A stretch of 64,000 nucleotides of DNA from Caballeronia hypogeia. GTDB taxonomy: Bacteria; Pseudomonadota; Gammaproteobacteria; Burkholderiales; Burkholderiaceae. A model generated the notes under the pieces. The model made no database searches, was not told the origin of the DNA, and worked only from the letters and a program-made list of their open reading frames with translations. Both the position numbers and the translations under genes were made by a program. Shown here piece by piece: positions 32,944 to 43,043 of the stretch (the stretch's first letter is position 1; every line of letters starts with the position of its first letter). The stretch is taken from NCBI RefSeq assembly GCF_001544875.2, contig NZ_FCOA02000010.1, positions 124,001 through 188,000 on the forward strand, read 5' to 3'.

Positions 32944-34368
32944 TCACGCCTTCCGCTTCCCATGCCCCGAAACCAGCGCGCCCGCGTCGCGCGCGAGCCC
33001 GAACAGGTCCACGACGCCAATCAACCCGATGAGGGCCACGATCAGAAACGCGACGCTGAAATCCTCCGGCCCGATCGAATGCGCGTCGTGGCCGTGAATC
33101 CATTCGCCGATCCGCAAGGCAATCGCGCCGATCGCCACGCCGATGCCCATCGTCATCTGAAACAGCGTGCTGGAGAGCGCCGACGCGCCGCTCATCTGCG
33201 CTTTCGGCACGTCCGCGAAGGACAGCGTGTTGAGCGCGGTGAACTGCAACGAGCGCGAAAGGCCGCTCGCGAACAGCACGACGACGATCACGAGCGTTGG
33301 CGTCGACGGTGTGAGCAGGCTCATCGCGGCGAGCGAGAGCGCGGCTATCACGCCGTTCACGATCAGCACCGGTCTGAAGCCGAACCGGCGCATGACGGGC
33401 GTGGTGATCAGTTTCATCGAGAGATTGCCCGCGAATACGGCCAGCGTGAGCAGCCCGGATTCGAACGCGTTCATGCCGAAGCCGACCTGGAACATCAGCG
33501 GCAAAAGGAACGGCGCCGCGCTGATCGCGATGCGAAACAGCGAGCCGCCGCCCATCGCCACCGCAAAGGTCTTGACCTTCAGCGCCGACAGATCGACCAC
33601 CGGCTGTGCCGCGCGCCGCAGATGCCGCCACGACGCGACGCCCGAGACCAACCCCACCGCGATCAGCAGGCCGACGAAACTCCAGTTCGCATCGCTGCGG
33701 CCGATCAGTTCCATCGCGTAGAGCAGCGTCGTGCACGCGATGCCGCACAGCGCGAAGCCCTGCATGTCGAAGCGCCGCTTCGCGTCCTCACGCACGTTGT
33801 CGATGAAGCGCAGCGTCAGCATCAGGCCGATCAGGCCCAGCGGCACGTTCAGATAGAAGATCCAGCGCCATGACGAATAGGTCGTGATGAAGCCGCCGAG
33901 CGGCGGGCCGATCACCGGCGCGACGAGCCCGGGCCACGTGATGATGGCGATTGCGCGCATCAGGCCTTCCTTGGGCGTCGCGCGTAGAACGGCGAGCCGG
34001 CCGACCGGCACCATCATTGCGCCGCCGATGCCCTGCAGCACGCGCGCCGCCGCGAAAGCGGGCAAGGTCGAGGTGGTCGCGCACAGCACGGACGCCGCGG
34101 TGAACACGGCGATCGCGCTGGCGAACACGGTGCGCAGGCCAAACCGGTCGGCGGCCCAGCCGGAGATCGGGATGAAGACCGCGAGCGTGAGCAGATACGC
34201 GGTGATGCCGAGAGACATGTCGGCGGGATGCACGTTGAACGAATGCGCCATCTGCGGCAGGGCGGTGGCGATGATCGTGCCGTCGAGGTTCTCCATGAAG
34301 AACGTCGCCGCGACGAGCATGACGATGAGCGACGAGCCCTTTTTCTCGCGATCGCTTTCGGACGGCAT
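32944..34368 (-). CDS. MFS multidrug exporter, DHA2 (EmrB/QacA) type
   Basis: This 474-residue inner-membrane transporter is long enough for about 13-14 helices. It has the family opening (VMLVAATFFMENLDGTIIATALPQMA), motif A (SGWAADRFGLRTVFA), and motif C region (GPPLGGFITTYSSWRWIFYLN). It should export drugs or toxic organic molecules using the proton gradient. ATG 34368 is preceded by AAGGA. An in-frame reading from 34626 crosses the divergent promoter region and is rejected. No membrane-fusion partner (EmrA) is adjacent. Confidence 0.92.
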   Translation of the reverse strand: MPSESDREKKGSSLIVMLVAATFFMENLDGTIIATALPQMAHSFNVHPADMSLGITAYLLTLAVFIPISGWAADRFGLRTVFASAIAVFTAASVLCATTSTLPAFAAARVLQGIGGAMMVPVGRLAVLRATPKEGLMRAIAIITWPGLVAPVIGPPLGGFITTYSSWRWIFYLNVPLGLIGLMLTLRFIDNVREDAKRRFDMQGFALCGIACTTLLYAMELIGRSDANWSFVGLLIAVGLVSGVASWRHLRRAAQPVVDLSALKVKTFAVAMGGGSLFRIAISAAPFLLPLMFQVGFGMNAFESGLLTLAVFAGNLSMKLITTPVMRRFGFRPVLIVNGVIAALSLAAMSLLTPSTPTLVIVVVLFASGLSRSLQFTALNTLSFADVPKAQMSGASALSSTLFQMTMGIGVAIGAIALRIGEWIHGHDAHSIGPEDFSVAFLIVALIGLIGVVDLFGLARDAGALVSGHGKRKA

Positions 34369-34543
34369 CGGTCGAATGTTCCTTTCGAACGTATTGGCAG
34401 CTTGCCATTCTAGCCGCGAGAGCAGATGTTTCGCGCCTATGGTAGTTTTTGCGCTTGCCGGAAAGCCAGCCCGGCAGTCAGGCAGCATTTCCGACAATGC
34501 GCCGACAGCGCGCAAACACAAAGCCAACAAGAGGAATCGAGCA

Positions 34544-35596
34544 ATGAAGTTTCGGAAACTGGGGGATTCGGGCGTCGACGTGAGCCTGATCGGCCTCGGC
34601 ACCATGACCTGGGGCGAGCAGAACACCGAGCGCGAGGCGCACGAGCAGATCGACTACGCACTCGCTCAGGGCGTGAATCTGATCGATGCCGCCGAAATGT
34701 ACCCGGTGCCGCCGCGCCCCGAGACGCAGGGCCGCACGGAGGAATATATCGGCACATGGCTCGCGAAGAATCCGGCGAAGCGCGCCGATATCGTGCTCGC
34801 GACCAAGATCGCCGGGCCTGCGCGCCAGCCGCACAATCCGCGTCATATCCGCGGCGCGGGCAACCAGTTCGACCGCAAGAATCTGAATGAAGCCATCGAC
34901 GACAGCCTGAAGCGGCTGCAGACCGATTACGTCGATCTGTATCAGTTGCACTGGCCCGACCGCAGCACGATGACCTTCGGCCGCCCCGCGTATCCGTATC
35001 TCGACGACGAATACACGGTGCCGATCGAGGAAACGCTCGACGCGCTCGGCGAACTCGTGAAGGCGGGCAAGATCCGCCACGTGGGCGTGTCGAACGAAAC
35101 GCCGTGGGGCGTCGCGCAATTCCTGCGCGCGGCCGAGAAGGCGGGCGTGCCGAAGATCGTCAGCATTCAGAATCCGTACAGCCTGGTGAATCGCACGTTC
35201 GAAACCGGGCTGTCCGAATTCACGCATAAGGTAGGCGTCGGGCTGCTCGCGTATTCGCCGCTCGCGTTCGGCTGGCTGTCCGGCAAGTACGAAGGCGGGG
35301 CGCGTCCGGCGGGCGCGCGCATCACGCTATTCGAGCGCTTCCAGCGTTACAGCAAGCCGCAATCGATCGCCGCGATCACGTCCTATGTCGAGCTGGCGAA
35401 GCGCCACGGACTCACGCCGACGCAGCTCGCGCTCGCGTTCGTCAACACGCGGCCATTCACGACGAGCACGCTGATCGGCGCGACCTCGATGCAGCAACTG
35501 AAGGAGAACATCGAGAGCGTGGATATTGAACTGTCGGAGGAAATTCTGGCCGAGATCGAGGCTTTGCACGAACGCCAGCCGAATCCGGCGCCCTGA
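34544..35596 (+). CDS. tas: Aldo/keto reductase, Tas-like
   Basis: This 350-residue NADPH-dependent reductase is close in style to E. coli Tas. The catalytic residues are visible: Asp and Tyr in IDAAEMYPVPPRPETQGRTE, Lys in VLATKIAGPARQP, and His in YQLHWPDR. The C-terminal cofactor region is STLIGATSMQQLKENI. AGAGGA precedes ATG 34544. It is divergent from the MFS exporter (175-bp gap), and the two may respond to the same toxic carbonyl or drug stress, which is inference. Confidence 0.92.
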   Translation: MKFRKLGDSGVDVSLIGLGTMTWGEQNTEREAHEQIDYALAQGVNLIDAAEMYPVPPRPETQGRTEEYIGTWLAKNPAKRADIVLATKIAGPARQPHNPRHIRGAGNQFDRKNLNEAIDDSLKRLQTDYVDLYQLHWPDRSTMTFGRPAYPYLDDEYTVPIEETLDALGELVKAGKIRHVGVSNETPWGVAQFLRAAEKAGVPKIVSIQNPYSLVNRTFETGLSEFTHKVGVGLLAYSPLAFGWLSGKYEGGARPAGARITLFERFQRYSKPQSIAAITSYVELAKRHGLTPTQLALAFVNTRPFTTSTLIGATSMQQLKENIESVDIELSEEILAEIEALHERQPNPAP

Positions 35597-35905
35597 AGAA
35601 TTTCCCTGCCGGCTCAGTCATTTGATGAAGAATTGCATCGTCCGGCCGCGAATGTGTCAGCATTGACGTTCGCGTTCTCGTCGGATATCGCTTTAAAGCT
35701 TCGCGCTTTGTAACTTCGGGCTAACGTTCGGCCCGTATTCTGCCTCACCGCCGCCGCGAATCCCTCACATGGGATTTGGCGGCGCGCTCCCCGTGTCACA
35801 TGCGGTGCGGTGCCACTCGCAAGGCACTACACTTGCTCGATGGTCCTGGTTGCCCGCTGCGGCGCCTCTCGCCACAGCGCGCTCTTCGCAAAGGAGTCGT
35901 CGCTC
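35597..35905. other. Noncoding region upstream of the transketolase gene
   Basis: This 309-bp gap has no supported gene. A moderately AT-rich segment (35660-35740) probably holds the tkt promoter, but I cannot assign clear boxes. Confidence 0.4.
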
Positions 35906-37999
35906 ATGTCTCAAGCAACACCTCAGGCCAAAGACCTCGATCGCCTCACGATCGACACCATTCGCACCCTCTCGATGGACGCCGTGCAGAAGGCCAATTC
36001 CGGCCATCCCGGCACGCCAATGGCGCTCGCGCCCGTCGCCTTCCATCTCTGGCAGAACCATCTGCGCTACGACCCCGACGCGCCGATGTGGCCGAATCGC
36101 GACCGCTTCGTGCTGTCGGTCGGGCATGCGTCGATGCTGCTGTATTCGCTGCTGCATCTGGCCGGCGTAAAGGAATTCGACGAAGACGGCAAGCCCACCG
36201 GCAAGCCCGCGGTGTCGCTCGAGGACATCGAGCACTTCCGTCAGCTCGACAGCAAGACGCCGGGCCACCCCGAATTTCGCATGACAACCGGCGTCGAGAC
36301 GACGACCGGACCGCTCGGCCAGGGTCTCGGCAACAGCGTCGGCATGGCGATGGCCGCGCGCTGGAAGGAGACCCGCTACAACAAGGGCAACGACAAGCTC
36401 TTCGATTACCGCGTCTACGCGCTCTGCGGCGACGGCGACATGATGGAGGGCGTGTCGCACGAAGCCGCGTCGCTCGCCGGGCACTTGCGGCTCTCGAATC
36501 TCATCTGGATCTACGACAGCAACACGATCACGATCGAAGGCCACACGGAACTCGCCTACAGCGACGACGTGGAAGCGCGCTTTCACGGCTACAACTGGCA
36601 CACGCTGCACGTGGACGACGCCAACGACGGCAACGCGCTCGAAAACGCCATCAACAAGGCGAAGTCGCACACCGACAAGCCGACGCTGATCGTCGTGAAG
36701 AGCATCATCGGCTGGGGCGCGCCGAACAAGCAGAACACGGCGAGCGCGCACGGCGAGGCGCTGGGCGAAGAGGAAGTGAAGCTCGCGAAGAAGTTCTACG
36801 GCTGGCCGGAGGACAAGCAGTTCTACGTGCCCGATGGCGTCATGCAGCACTTCGCCGACGGCATGGGCGCGCGCGGCAAGAAGCTGCACGCCGAATGGAA
36901 GCAGCGTTTCGATGCCTACGAGAAGAGCAATCCGGAACTCGCGAAAGAGGCGTGGCAGATGCTCGAAGGCAAGCTGCCCGAAGGCTGGGACGCCGACATC
37001 CCCACCTTCGAGCCGGACGCGAAGGGCATCGCCACGCGCGAGTCGTCGGGCAAGGTGCTGAACGCGATCGCGCAGCGCATTCCGTGGCTGATCGGCGGCG
37101 CGGCGGACCTGTCGCCATCGACCAAGACGAACCTCAAGTTCGAAGGCGCGGGCAGCTTCGAGTTCGACAACTACGGCGGCCGGAATCTGCATTTCGGCAT
37201 TCGCGAGCACGGCATGGGCGCGGTCTGCAACGGTCTCGCGCTTTCCGGGCTGCGGCCGTACGGTTCGACGTTCCTGATCTTCAGCGACTACATGAAGCCG
37301 CCGATCCGCCTCTCCGCGATCATGGAAGTCCCGGTGATCTACGTGTTCACGCACGACTCGATCGGCGTCGGCGAGGACGGCCCGACGCATCAGCCGATCG
37401 AACAGCTTGCGTCCTTGCGCGGCGTGCCGGGCCTGTGCACGCTGCGTCCGGCGGACGCGAACGAAGTCGGCGAAGCGTGGCGCGTGGCGCTGTCGCATCC
37501 GAAGGAGCCGTCGTGCATCGTGCTCACGCGCCAGCCGCTGCCCACGTTCGACCGCAAGAAATACGCATCGGCGGATGGCGTGAAGCGCGGTGCCTACGTG
37601 CTCGCCGATACCGAGGGCGGCAAAAAGCCCGAAGTCATCCTCATGGCCACCGGCAGCGAAGTGTCATTGTGCGTCGAGGCGTACGAGAAGCTGAAAGGCG
37701 AGGGCGTGGCGGCGCGCGTGGTCTCGATGCCGTCATGGGACATCTTCGAGCAGCAGGATCGGGCGTACAAGGATTCGGTGCTCACGCCGGACGTGCACGC
37801 GCGAGTATGCGTCGAGCAGGCCGCGACGCTCGGCTGGGACCGCTATGTCGGCCGCCTGGGATCGCAGATCGTCATGCATACGTTCGGCGCCTCCGCGCCG
37901 CTCAAGGCGCTCAAGACGAAGTTCGGCTTCACGCCGGAAGCGGTCTACGAGGCCGCGAAGAAGCAGATCGAACGCGTGAAATCCAACGGCAAGGAGTGA
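35906..37999 (+). CDS. tktA: Transketolase
   Basis: This 697-residue ThDP enzyme moves two-carbon units between sugar phosphates in the pentose phosphate and Calvin pathways. Conserved parts are [44 protein letters not shown], the ThDP motif [20 protein letters not shown], and [17 protein letters not shown] chose ATG 35906 ([11 protein letters not shown]) with AAGGAG upstream; the in-frame ATG at 35810 adds an unlikely leader. The 6-phosphogluconate dehydrogenase gene follows after 5 bp. Confidence 0.96.
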   Translation: MSQATPQAKDLDRLTIDTIRTLSMDAVQKANSGHPGTPMALAPVAFHLWQNHLRYDPDAPMWPNRDRFVLSVGHASMLLYSLLHLAGVKEFDEDGKPTGKPAVSLEDIEHFRQLDSKTPGHPEFRMTTGVETTTGPLGQGLGNSVGMAMAARWKETRYNKGNDKLFDYRVYALCGDGDMMEGVSHEAASLAGHLRLSNLIWIYDSNTITIEGHTELAYSDDVEARFHGYNWHTLHVDDANDGNALENAINKAKSHTDKPTLIVVKSIIGWGAPNKQNTASAHGEALGEEEVKLAKKFYGWPEDKQFYVPDGVMQHFADGMGARGKKLHAEWKQRFDAYEKSNPELAKEAWQMLEGKLPEGWDADIPTFEPDAKGIATRESSGKVLNAIAQRIPWLIGGAADLSPSTKTNLKFEGAGSFEFDNYGGRNLHFGIREHGMGAVCNGLALSGLRPYGSTFLIFSDYMKPPIRLSAIMEVPVIYVFTHDSIGVGEDGPTHQPIEQLASLRGVPGLCTLRPADANEVGEAWRVALSHPKEPSCIVLTRQPLPTFDRKKYASADGVKRGAYVLADTEGGKKPEVILMATGSEVSLCVEAYEKLKGEGVAARVVSMPSWDIFEQQDRAYKDSVLTPDVHARVCVEQAATLGWDRYVGRLGSQIVMHTFGASAPLKALKTKFGFTPEAVYEAAKKQIERVKSNGKE

Positions 38000-38004
38000 C
38001 CAAC

Positions 38005-38985
38005 ATGCAGATCGGCATCGTGGGACTGGGGCGCATGGGCGGCAACATCGGACGGCGCCTGATGCGCGACGGACATGCGTGCGTCGTGTACGACCACAAT
38101 CCGCAAGCCACCGAGACGCTGGCGGGCGAGGGCGCGACCGGCGCGAAGGATCTCGGCGATCTCGTCGCGAAGCTGGCCGCGCCGCGCGTCGTCTGGCTGA
38201 TGCTGCCGGCGGGCAAGATCACCGAGGACACGCTGAACGACCTTCGCAAGATCCTCGGCGCGGACGACGTGATCATCGACGGCGGCAACAGCTTCTACAA
38301 GGACGATATCCGCCGCGCCAAGGAGTTGCGCGAGCAAGGCATCCATTATGTGGATGTGGGCACGTCGGGCGGCGTGTGGGGCCTCACGCGCGGTTACTGC
38401 ATGATGATCGGCGGCGAAGAGGAGGTCGTGAGGCGCATCGATCCGATTCTCGCGACGCTCGCACCCGGACGCGGCGACGTGCCCGAGACACCGGGGCGCG
38501 AAGGGCGCGATCCGCGTGTCGAGAACGGCTATATGCATTGCGGACCGGTCGGCTCGGGGCACTTCGTGAAGATGGTGCACAACGGCATCGAATACGGGTT
38601 GATGCAGGCGTATGCCGAGGGCTTCCATGTGCTCGAGCGCAAGGATTCGACGGAATTGCCCGAGAGCGAACGCTACTCGCTCGATCTCGCCGATGTCGCG
38701 GAGGTGTGGCGTCGCGGCAGCGTCGTTTCGTCGTGGCTGCTCGATTTGACCGCGGGCGCGCTCGCCGGCGACCGCTCGCTCGATCGCTACTCGGCGGAGG
38801 TCGCGGACAGCGGCGAAGGGCGCTGGACCATCGAGGCGGCGATCGAAGAAGCGGTGCCGGCGCAGGTGCTGTCGGCGGCGCTCTACACGCGCTTCCGCTC
38901 GCGGGATGTCGAAGCGTTCCCCGAGCGGCTGCTCTCGGCGATGCGCTTCGGCTTCGGCGGACATCACGAGTTTCCGGTGAAGTAG
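38005..38985 (+). CDS. gnd: 6-phosphogluconate dehydrogenase, short (YqeC/GndA-like) type
   Basis: This 326-residue enzyme converts 6-phosphogluconate to ribulose 5-phosphate with CO2 release. Motifs are [14 protein letters not shown] (dinucleotide site), [38 protein letters not shown] and [22 protein letters not shown] with the catalytic Lys. It is far shorter than the common 470-residue NADP enzyme; short forms in other bacteria are often NAD-preferring. The acidic/neutral residue after strand 2 (YDHNPQ) fits NAD. Its ribosome site lies in the end of tkt, so it is co-expressed. Confidence 0.9.
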   Translation: MQIGIVGLGRMGGNIGRRLMRDGHACVVYDHNPQATETLAGEGATGAKDLGDLVAKLAAPRVVWLMLPAGKITEDTLNDLRKILGADDVIIDGGNSFYKDDIRRAKELREQGIHYVDVGTSGGVWGLTRGYCMMIGGEEEVVRRIDPILATLAPGRGDVPETPGREGRDPRVENGYMHCGPVGSGHFVKMVHNGIEYGLMQAYAEGFHVLERKDSTELPESERYSLDLADVAEVWRRGSVVSSWLLDLTAGALAGDRSLDRYSAEVADSGEGRWTIEAAIEEAVPAQVLSAALYTRFRSRDVEAFPERLLSAMRFGFGGHHEFPVK

Positions 38986-39004
38986 CGCCTTATCGTGCAG
39001 ACGT

Positions 39005-39043
39005 AAAAACGGCGATGGACCTTCGAAGTCCATCGCCGTTTTT
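39005..39043. terminator. Rho-independent terminator (bidirectional)
   Basis: A 16-bp perfect stem around CTTCGAA is flanked by five A and five T residues, serving both the tkt-gnd operon and the convergent ABC exporter operon. Confidence 0.94.
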
Positions 39044-39894
39044 CATTTCATCATGCGTCGCCTGAACAGCCACGCACACAGGCCGAACGGCACGACGACA
39101 TACGCAGTCAGCACGATCACATGCAGTGCGACGCCATTGAACGGACGGCCGAGCATCGCCGGGCGAATCAGCTCCACCGCGTGAAACAACGGCAGCGCCT
39201 GCGTGACATGCTGCGCGAGCGCGGGCAACTGCGCGATCGGAAAGAACACGCCGGAGAGCAGCAGCATCGGCGTGAGCGCGAGCGTCTGATAAAACATGAA
39301 GAAATCGTAGCTCGGCGCGAGCGCGGTGATGACCATCGCGGTGCTGGCGAACGCGAGCCCGGTCAGCACGATGACGGGGAGCGCGATCAGCATCGAAGGA
39401 AAGCTCGCATAGCCCAGCGCGCCCGCGACGATCATGATCGCCACGCCCGACAGTACCGATTTGCTCGCGGCCCACACGATCTCGCCGAGCACGATATCGC
39501 CGAGCGTGAGCGGCGTGTGCATGATCGCCTCCCACGTGCGCTGCACGTGCATGCGCGAGAAGCCCGAGTACATCGCCTCGAAACTCGCGGACATCATGAC
39601 GCTCGACGCCGCCGTGCCCGCCGCGAGGAACGCGATATACGAAACGCCCTCGACATGTCCGACCATCAGCCCGAGACCGAGTCCCAGACCGAACAGATAG
39701 ATCATCGGATCGGCGAGATTGCCGATCATCGAGGCGATCGCGAGCTTCTTCCAGACGAGATAGTTGCGCCGCCACACCGACATCCAGTGCGTGGCGTTGG
39801 CGGGCAGTGCGCTGGACATCGGCGTGAAGCTTTCCGCGTGCTTCGCGGACGGCGCGCGCTTTTTTCCCACGCGCGATGGTTCGAGCGTATCCAT
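39043..39894 (-). CDS. ABC-2 type exporter permease, NodJ-like
   Basis: This 283-residue inner-membrane protein has about six helices and the ABC-2 signature region ([27 protein letters not shown], then [20 protein letters not shown]). It is close in style to NodJ, which exports lipo-oligosaccharides with NodI in rhizobia. Many non-nodulating Burkholderia carry such pairs, so the substrate is open. ATG 39894 follows the ATPase stop by 4 bp. Confidence 0.9.
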   Translation of the reverse strand: MDTLEPSRVGKKRAPSAKHAESFTPMSSALPANATHWMSVWRRNYLVWKKLAIASMIGNLADPMIYLFGLGLGLGLMVGHVEGVSYIAFLAAGTAASSVMMSASFEAMYSGFSRMHVQRTWEAIMHTPLTLGDIVLGEIVWAASKSVLSGVAIMIVAGALGYASFPSMLIALPVIVLTGLAFASTAMVITALAPSYDFFMFYQTLALTPMLLLSGVFFPIAQLPALAQHVTQALPLFHAVELIRPAMLGRPFNGVALHVIVLTAYVVVPFGLCAWLFRRRMMK

Positions 39895-39898
39895 TCGG

Positions 39899-40861
39899 TC
39901 AGTCCACCATTTCACGTCCGGTGAGACGCAGAAACACATCTTCGAGATTCGCCGGACGATGCAGATAGCGCACGCCGGCGCGGCCCTTCACGCGCGCATG
40001 CACGGGTTGCGGGTCGTCGACATAGCAGAAGAGCGTCTCGCCGCTCACTTCCATGCGCTCGACCAGAGGCGCCAGTTCGGCGGCGAGCGCCTGCGGATCG
40101 GGCCCGTAGATCTCGATGACATCCGAACCGATCACCGACTCGACGAGGTCGTGGGGACGTCCCTCCGCGATCTTGCGGCCTTCCTCGATCACGCAGACGC
40201 GGTCGCACAGACGCTCGGCTTCTTCCATGAAATGCGTGGTCAGGAGGATCGTCTTGCCGCGCGCGAGCAGCGAGCGCAGCCGTTCCCAGATCAGATGACG
40301 CGCCTGCGGATCGAGGCCGGTGGTCGGTTCGTCCATCACGAGGACGTCGGGATCGTTGACGAGCGCGCGCGCCAGCGTGAGACGCCGCTTCATGCCACCC
40401 GACAGTTCGCCGACGCGCGCATCGGCCTTGCTTTCGAGCCGCGCGAATTCGAGCAGCGAAGGCACGAGCGCGTCCATGCGCGCACCCGTCAGGCCGAAGT
40501 AACGGCCGAACACGACGAGGTTCTCGCGCACCGTGAAATCGGGGTCGAGATTGTCGAACTGCGGCACGACGCCCACACGCTCGCGCGCGTGACGCGCGCG
40601 GGCCGGCACCGGCTCGCCGACGAGCCGGATGGCGCCGCTGTCCGGCGAGGTGATGCCGAGCAGCATCTTGAGCGTCGTCGTCTTGCCCGCGCCGTTCGGT
40701 CCGAGCAGTCCAAAGCATTCGCCGCGCCGCACCTCGAAGGACAGGCCATCGACGACGCTGCGCTCACCGTAGTGTTTCCTTACTTCGCTGAACTCGATGG
40801 CGGGCGCGCCCCTTTCATCGACGCCGGGCCGCGCACCTTGGTGCAATGTTTGATCAGTCAT
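39899..40861 (-). CDS. ABC exporter ATP-binding protein, NodI-like
   Basis: This 320-residue ATPase has Walker [12 protein letters not shown]-loop [10 protein letters not shown], signature [15 protein letters not shown], Walker [14 protein letters not shown] and H-loop [13 protein letters not shown]. The C-terminal extension (about 230-320) is the regulatory part seen in NodI/DrrA-type exporters. It powers the permease encoded directly downstream. No nod genes are in the window, so the name NodI is structural only. Confidence 0.92.
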   Translation of the reverse strand: MTDQTLHQGARPGVDERGAPAIEFSEVRKHYGERSVVDGLSFEVRRGECFGLLGPNGAGKTTTLKMLLGITSPDSGAIRLVGEPVPARARHARERVGVVPQFDNLDPDFTVRENLVVFGRYFGLTGARMDALVPSLLEFARLESKADARVGELSGGMKRRLTLARALVNDPDVLVMDEPTTGLDPQARHLIWERLRSLLARGKTILLTTHFMEEAERLCDRVCVIEEGRKIAEGRPHDLVESVIGSDVIEIYGPDPQALAAELAPLVERMEVSGETLFCYVDDPQPVHARVKGRAGVRYLHRPANLEDVFLRLTGREMVD

Positions 40862-41219
40862 GCATTCGACCCGCGAGGGAAAGGCGCATCAGGGAAATCC
40901 AGCGGGCTAGTGTAATCCAATGCACCAGCGCGGCGCTCGGGCGGCCAGCGCCGTGCAACCGCACGCCGCATGTCCGTGTCAAACGTGTGCAGCGGGCATC
41001 GAACCGGTTCCGGCCGATAGTGCCAGAGGCTTGTCGGCCAAGGACTGCGGGTATCTGGCACGGTGCAAGCTAGCATGTTCGCGCGCAGGCACGCCGGTTA
41101 GCGTTTTCCAGCGTTGCCACGCATGGGGCGACACACGATGATGAAGTCACGCCGCGTGTAAATTGCGCTTTGAGTCGCGTCCGGCGAAGCGAAAAGGCGA
41201 GTTGGCCAGGGAGGTCATG
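40862..41219. other. Noncoding gap, exporter operon / uspA
   Basis: This 358-bp divergent gap has no supported gene, hairpin or clear promoter boxes. It should contain both promoters. Confidence 0.4.
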
Positions 41220-41729
41220 ATGGAAAGCTATCGAAAAATCCTGCTGTGCTATGACGGCTCCAGAGAGGGCCGCAAGGCGCTCCGGCAGGGCGCGAATCTC
41301 GCGCTCGATCTGAATGCGGAAACGCACGTGCTCGCGGTGGTGGACATGCGTTCGAGCATTGCACAGAGCGCCGGACTGCTTACCGATATGGCGTGCGGGC
41401 GTTTCGAGGAGGCGGCGCGCGACATTCTGCAGGAAGGCGTCGACTGGCTGCGCGAGCGCGGTCTGCAGGCGCAGGGGCACTTCGCGTTCGGGCACCCGAT
41501 CGACGAGATCGCGGCCCTGGCCGAAAGCCTTCAGGTGGACCTCGTGGTCGTCGGGCATCGCTGCCGCAACGGGCTTGCGCGCTGGTGGATGGGCGCGGGC
41601 AACACGCCGCTGCTCGATCGCGTGAAGTGCAGCATTCTCGTCGCCGTGTGTCAGGCCGGTGAATCCGCCGAAGCGGAGGACGAGGCGGCGTATGCGGCGA
41701 AGCCGGTCAAAGCGGAAGCCGGCGCCTGA
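41220..41729 (+). CDS. Universal stress protein, UspA family
   Basis: This 169-residue protein has the Usp fold: KILLCYDGSREGRKALRQGANLA at the front and the nucleotide-binding region VDLVVVGHRCRNGLARWWMGAGNTPLLDRVKCSILVA. The GHRCRNG loop resembles the ATP-binding GxRGxxG but with changes, so ATP binding is uncertain. Of two adjacent ATGs, 41220 has the better spacing (5 bases) from GGAGG. Its stop lies 4 bp from the stop of the convergent DUF2939 gene. Confidence 0.9.
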   Translation: MESYRKILLCYDGSREGRKALRQGANLALDLNAETHVLAVVDMRSSIAQSAGLLTDMACGRFEEAARDILQEGVDWLRERGLQAQGHFAFGHPIDEIAALAESLQVDLVVVGHRCRNGLARWWMGAGNTPLLDRVKCSILVAVCQAGESAEAEDEAAYAAKPVKAEAGA

Positions 41730-41733
41730 TCCG

Positions 41734-42345
41734 TCAACCGTTCAGATCCACCGCGACGAGCTTCCATGACACGAGGCCGTCGCGATGAAAGATCGCCGAG
41801 TAACGGGCGTCGCCCGCGCCGTGCCGATAGGTGACGACGAATTCGTTCAGGCTTCGATAACCGGCCGTGGTCTGAGGCGGTTCTTTCGGCGCTTGAGGCG
41901 CGTTCGCGACGCCGGACACGCCGGACGCATCCGATGAACCAGCAGGATTCGCCGACGCGACACTACCAGGCTGTGGCGGACGCTCTCCCGGATTGCCGCG
42001 CGGCGGGATGCCGTTCAGGATGGCCGCGACACCGTCCGGCGTCGCGTACGAGTCCACCAGGGGACCGACCAGCGCCGCGCCGATCATGGCACCGATGATC
42101 GCCAGCGGATTGCCGCTTTTCTGAATATCGACGCGCCGCGTGAGCAATCCGGCGATCTGATCCTTGAGACTTGCGCGCAGGGCGGGAAAATCGACGTACT
42201 GGTTGACGGTCTGCGCGTCGCGCGCATCGGCGGCGCGCTTCACGCGATTCAACGCGATGTAGGGTGACGCATAAATGAAACCGAGCGCCGCGCTCAGAAT
42301 CACGACGACGAGCGCGGTGGCGATAGATCGGGTGGTGCGGGTCAT
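41734..42345 (-). CDS. DUF2939 family protein
   Basis: This 203-residue product is anchored by an N-terminal helix (IATALVVVILSAALGFIYASP). The conserved DUF2939 region follows (YIALNRVKRAADARDAQTVNQYVDFPALRASLKDQI). The C-terminal part has a Pro/Ser/Ala-rich linker and a small strand-rich domain (EFVVTYRHGAGDARYSAIFHRDGLVSWKLVAVDL). It probably faces the periplasm. Its function is unknown. Confidence 0.85.
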   Translation of the reverse strand: MTRTTRSIATALVVVILSAALGFIYASPYIALNRVKRAADARDAQTVNQYVDFPALRASLKDQIAGLLTRRVDIQKSGNPLAIIGAMIGAALVGPLVDSYATPDGVAAILNGIPPRGNPGERPPQPGSVASANPAGSSDASGVSGVANAPQAPKEPPQTTAGYRSLNEFVVTYRHGAGDARYSAIFHRDGLVSWKLVAVDLNG

Positions 42346-42484
42346 GCGACGGCGAAGCCTCTCTTGCAGAACGTGAATCTGGAATTGACCATGCGGATGC
42401 GGGATATATCCCAAAATTTCTCGTTCTTCGTGCGTTCGGCCTCAATTCCAGGCACAAATCGCCGTCGCAACATGCAACGCGCGC

Positions 42485-42811
42485 TCAGGCAAGGATTCCG
42501 CCGGCGAGCCCCGCGTTTTCCTCGGCGATGCAGCGATCGATCATGCGCGATACTTCGTCGATCTTGCCTACCAGAATGACGCGGGATTGTCCGCGATAAA
42601 CGCGCACCGGCGCGCGTTCCGCTGCATCCGCATGCACGCCGCTGTTGAGCGACACGCGCGCGAAAGCCGGCTGGCGCGACGGCAGCGCTGGCATTTCGTC
42701 GAAGAGATCGGGCGTGGTTTCGGCGCGCGGCATGCCGCACGCGATCAGCGTGCGCAGATGGCGCAGACGGCCGAATTGGCGAAAGGGCAGCAAACGGGCA
42801 AAACGTTCCAT
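42485..42811 (-). CDS. Hypothetical protein downstream of lexA
   Basis: This 108-residue product starts at ATG 42811 with GGAGAG upstream. It has a basic front (MERFARLLPFRQFGRLRHLR), a middle with PDLFDEMPALPSRQPAFARVSL, and a C-terminal folded stretch (VYRGQSRVILVGKIDEVSRMIDRCIAEE). It follows lexA on the same strand after 232 bp. It does not resemble SulA. No SOS box lies in that gap. No family is recognised. Confidence 0.65.
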   Translation of the reverse strand: MERFARLLPFRQFGRLRHLRTLIACGMPRAETTPDLFDEMPALPSRQPAFARVSLNSGVHADAAERAPVRVYRGQSRVILVGKIDEVSRMIDRCIAEENAGLAGGILA

Positions 42812-42919
42812 GATGACTCTCCAGACGATAGGACGCACTGCGGCGCGCCGCGAGCGGTGGCCGTCATGCTTGTTGTGTTGTGAACGCCTTGAGCGGGCGC
42901 TCGCGCGGTTGGCAAGGTG

Positions 42920-42989
42920 ATATTGCGTCTTTACCGGGACATTTCTTGTCTCTGTACTGTCTCGTTTGGACAACCAAGTGACGCAATAT
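42920..42989. repeat. Inverted repeat with 10-bp arms between lexA and the downstream gene
   Basis: ATATTGCGTC (42920-42929) and GACGCAATAT (42980-42989) are perfect inverted copies with 50 bp between them. They could be a spaced operator pair or a long hairpin stem. Confidence 0.5.
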
Positions 42990-43043
42990 TTTTGTCGCTT
43001 CTTCCTCTACCCCAAACTGCGAGCCGATAAGTCAAACCCCGCG

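Noticed and set aside
34369..34626. 86-residue N-terminal extension of the MFS exporter
   Set aside because: It would cross the divergent promoter region and overlap the start of the aldo-keto reductase gene; the extension lacks a family pattern.
39043..40861. NodI/NodJ-like genes as evidence of a nodulation island
   Set aside because: No other nod genes, nod boxes or mobile elements are present, and base composition does not stand out. Such exporter pairs are widespread in non-nodulating Burkholderia.
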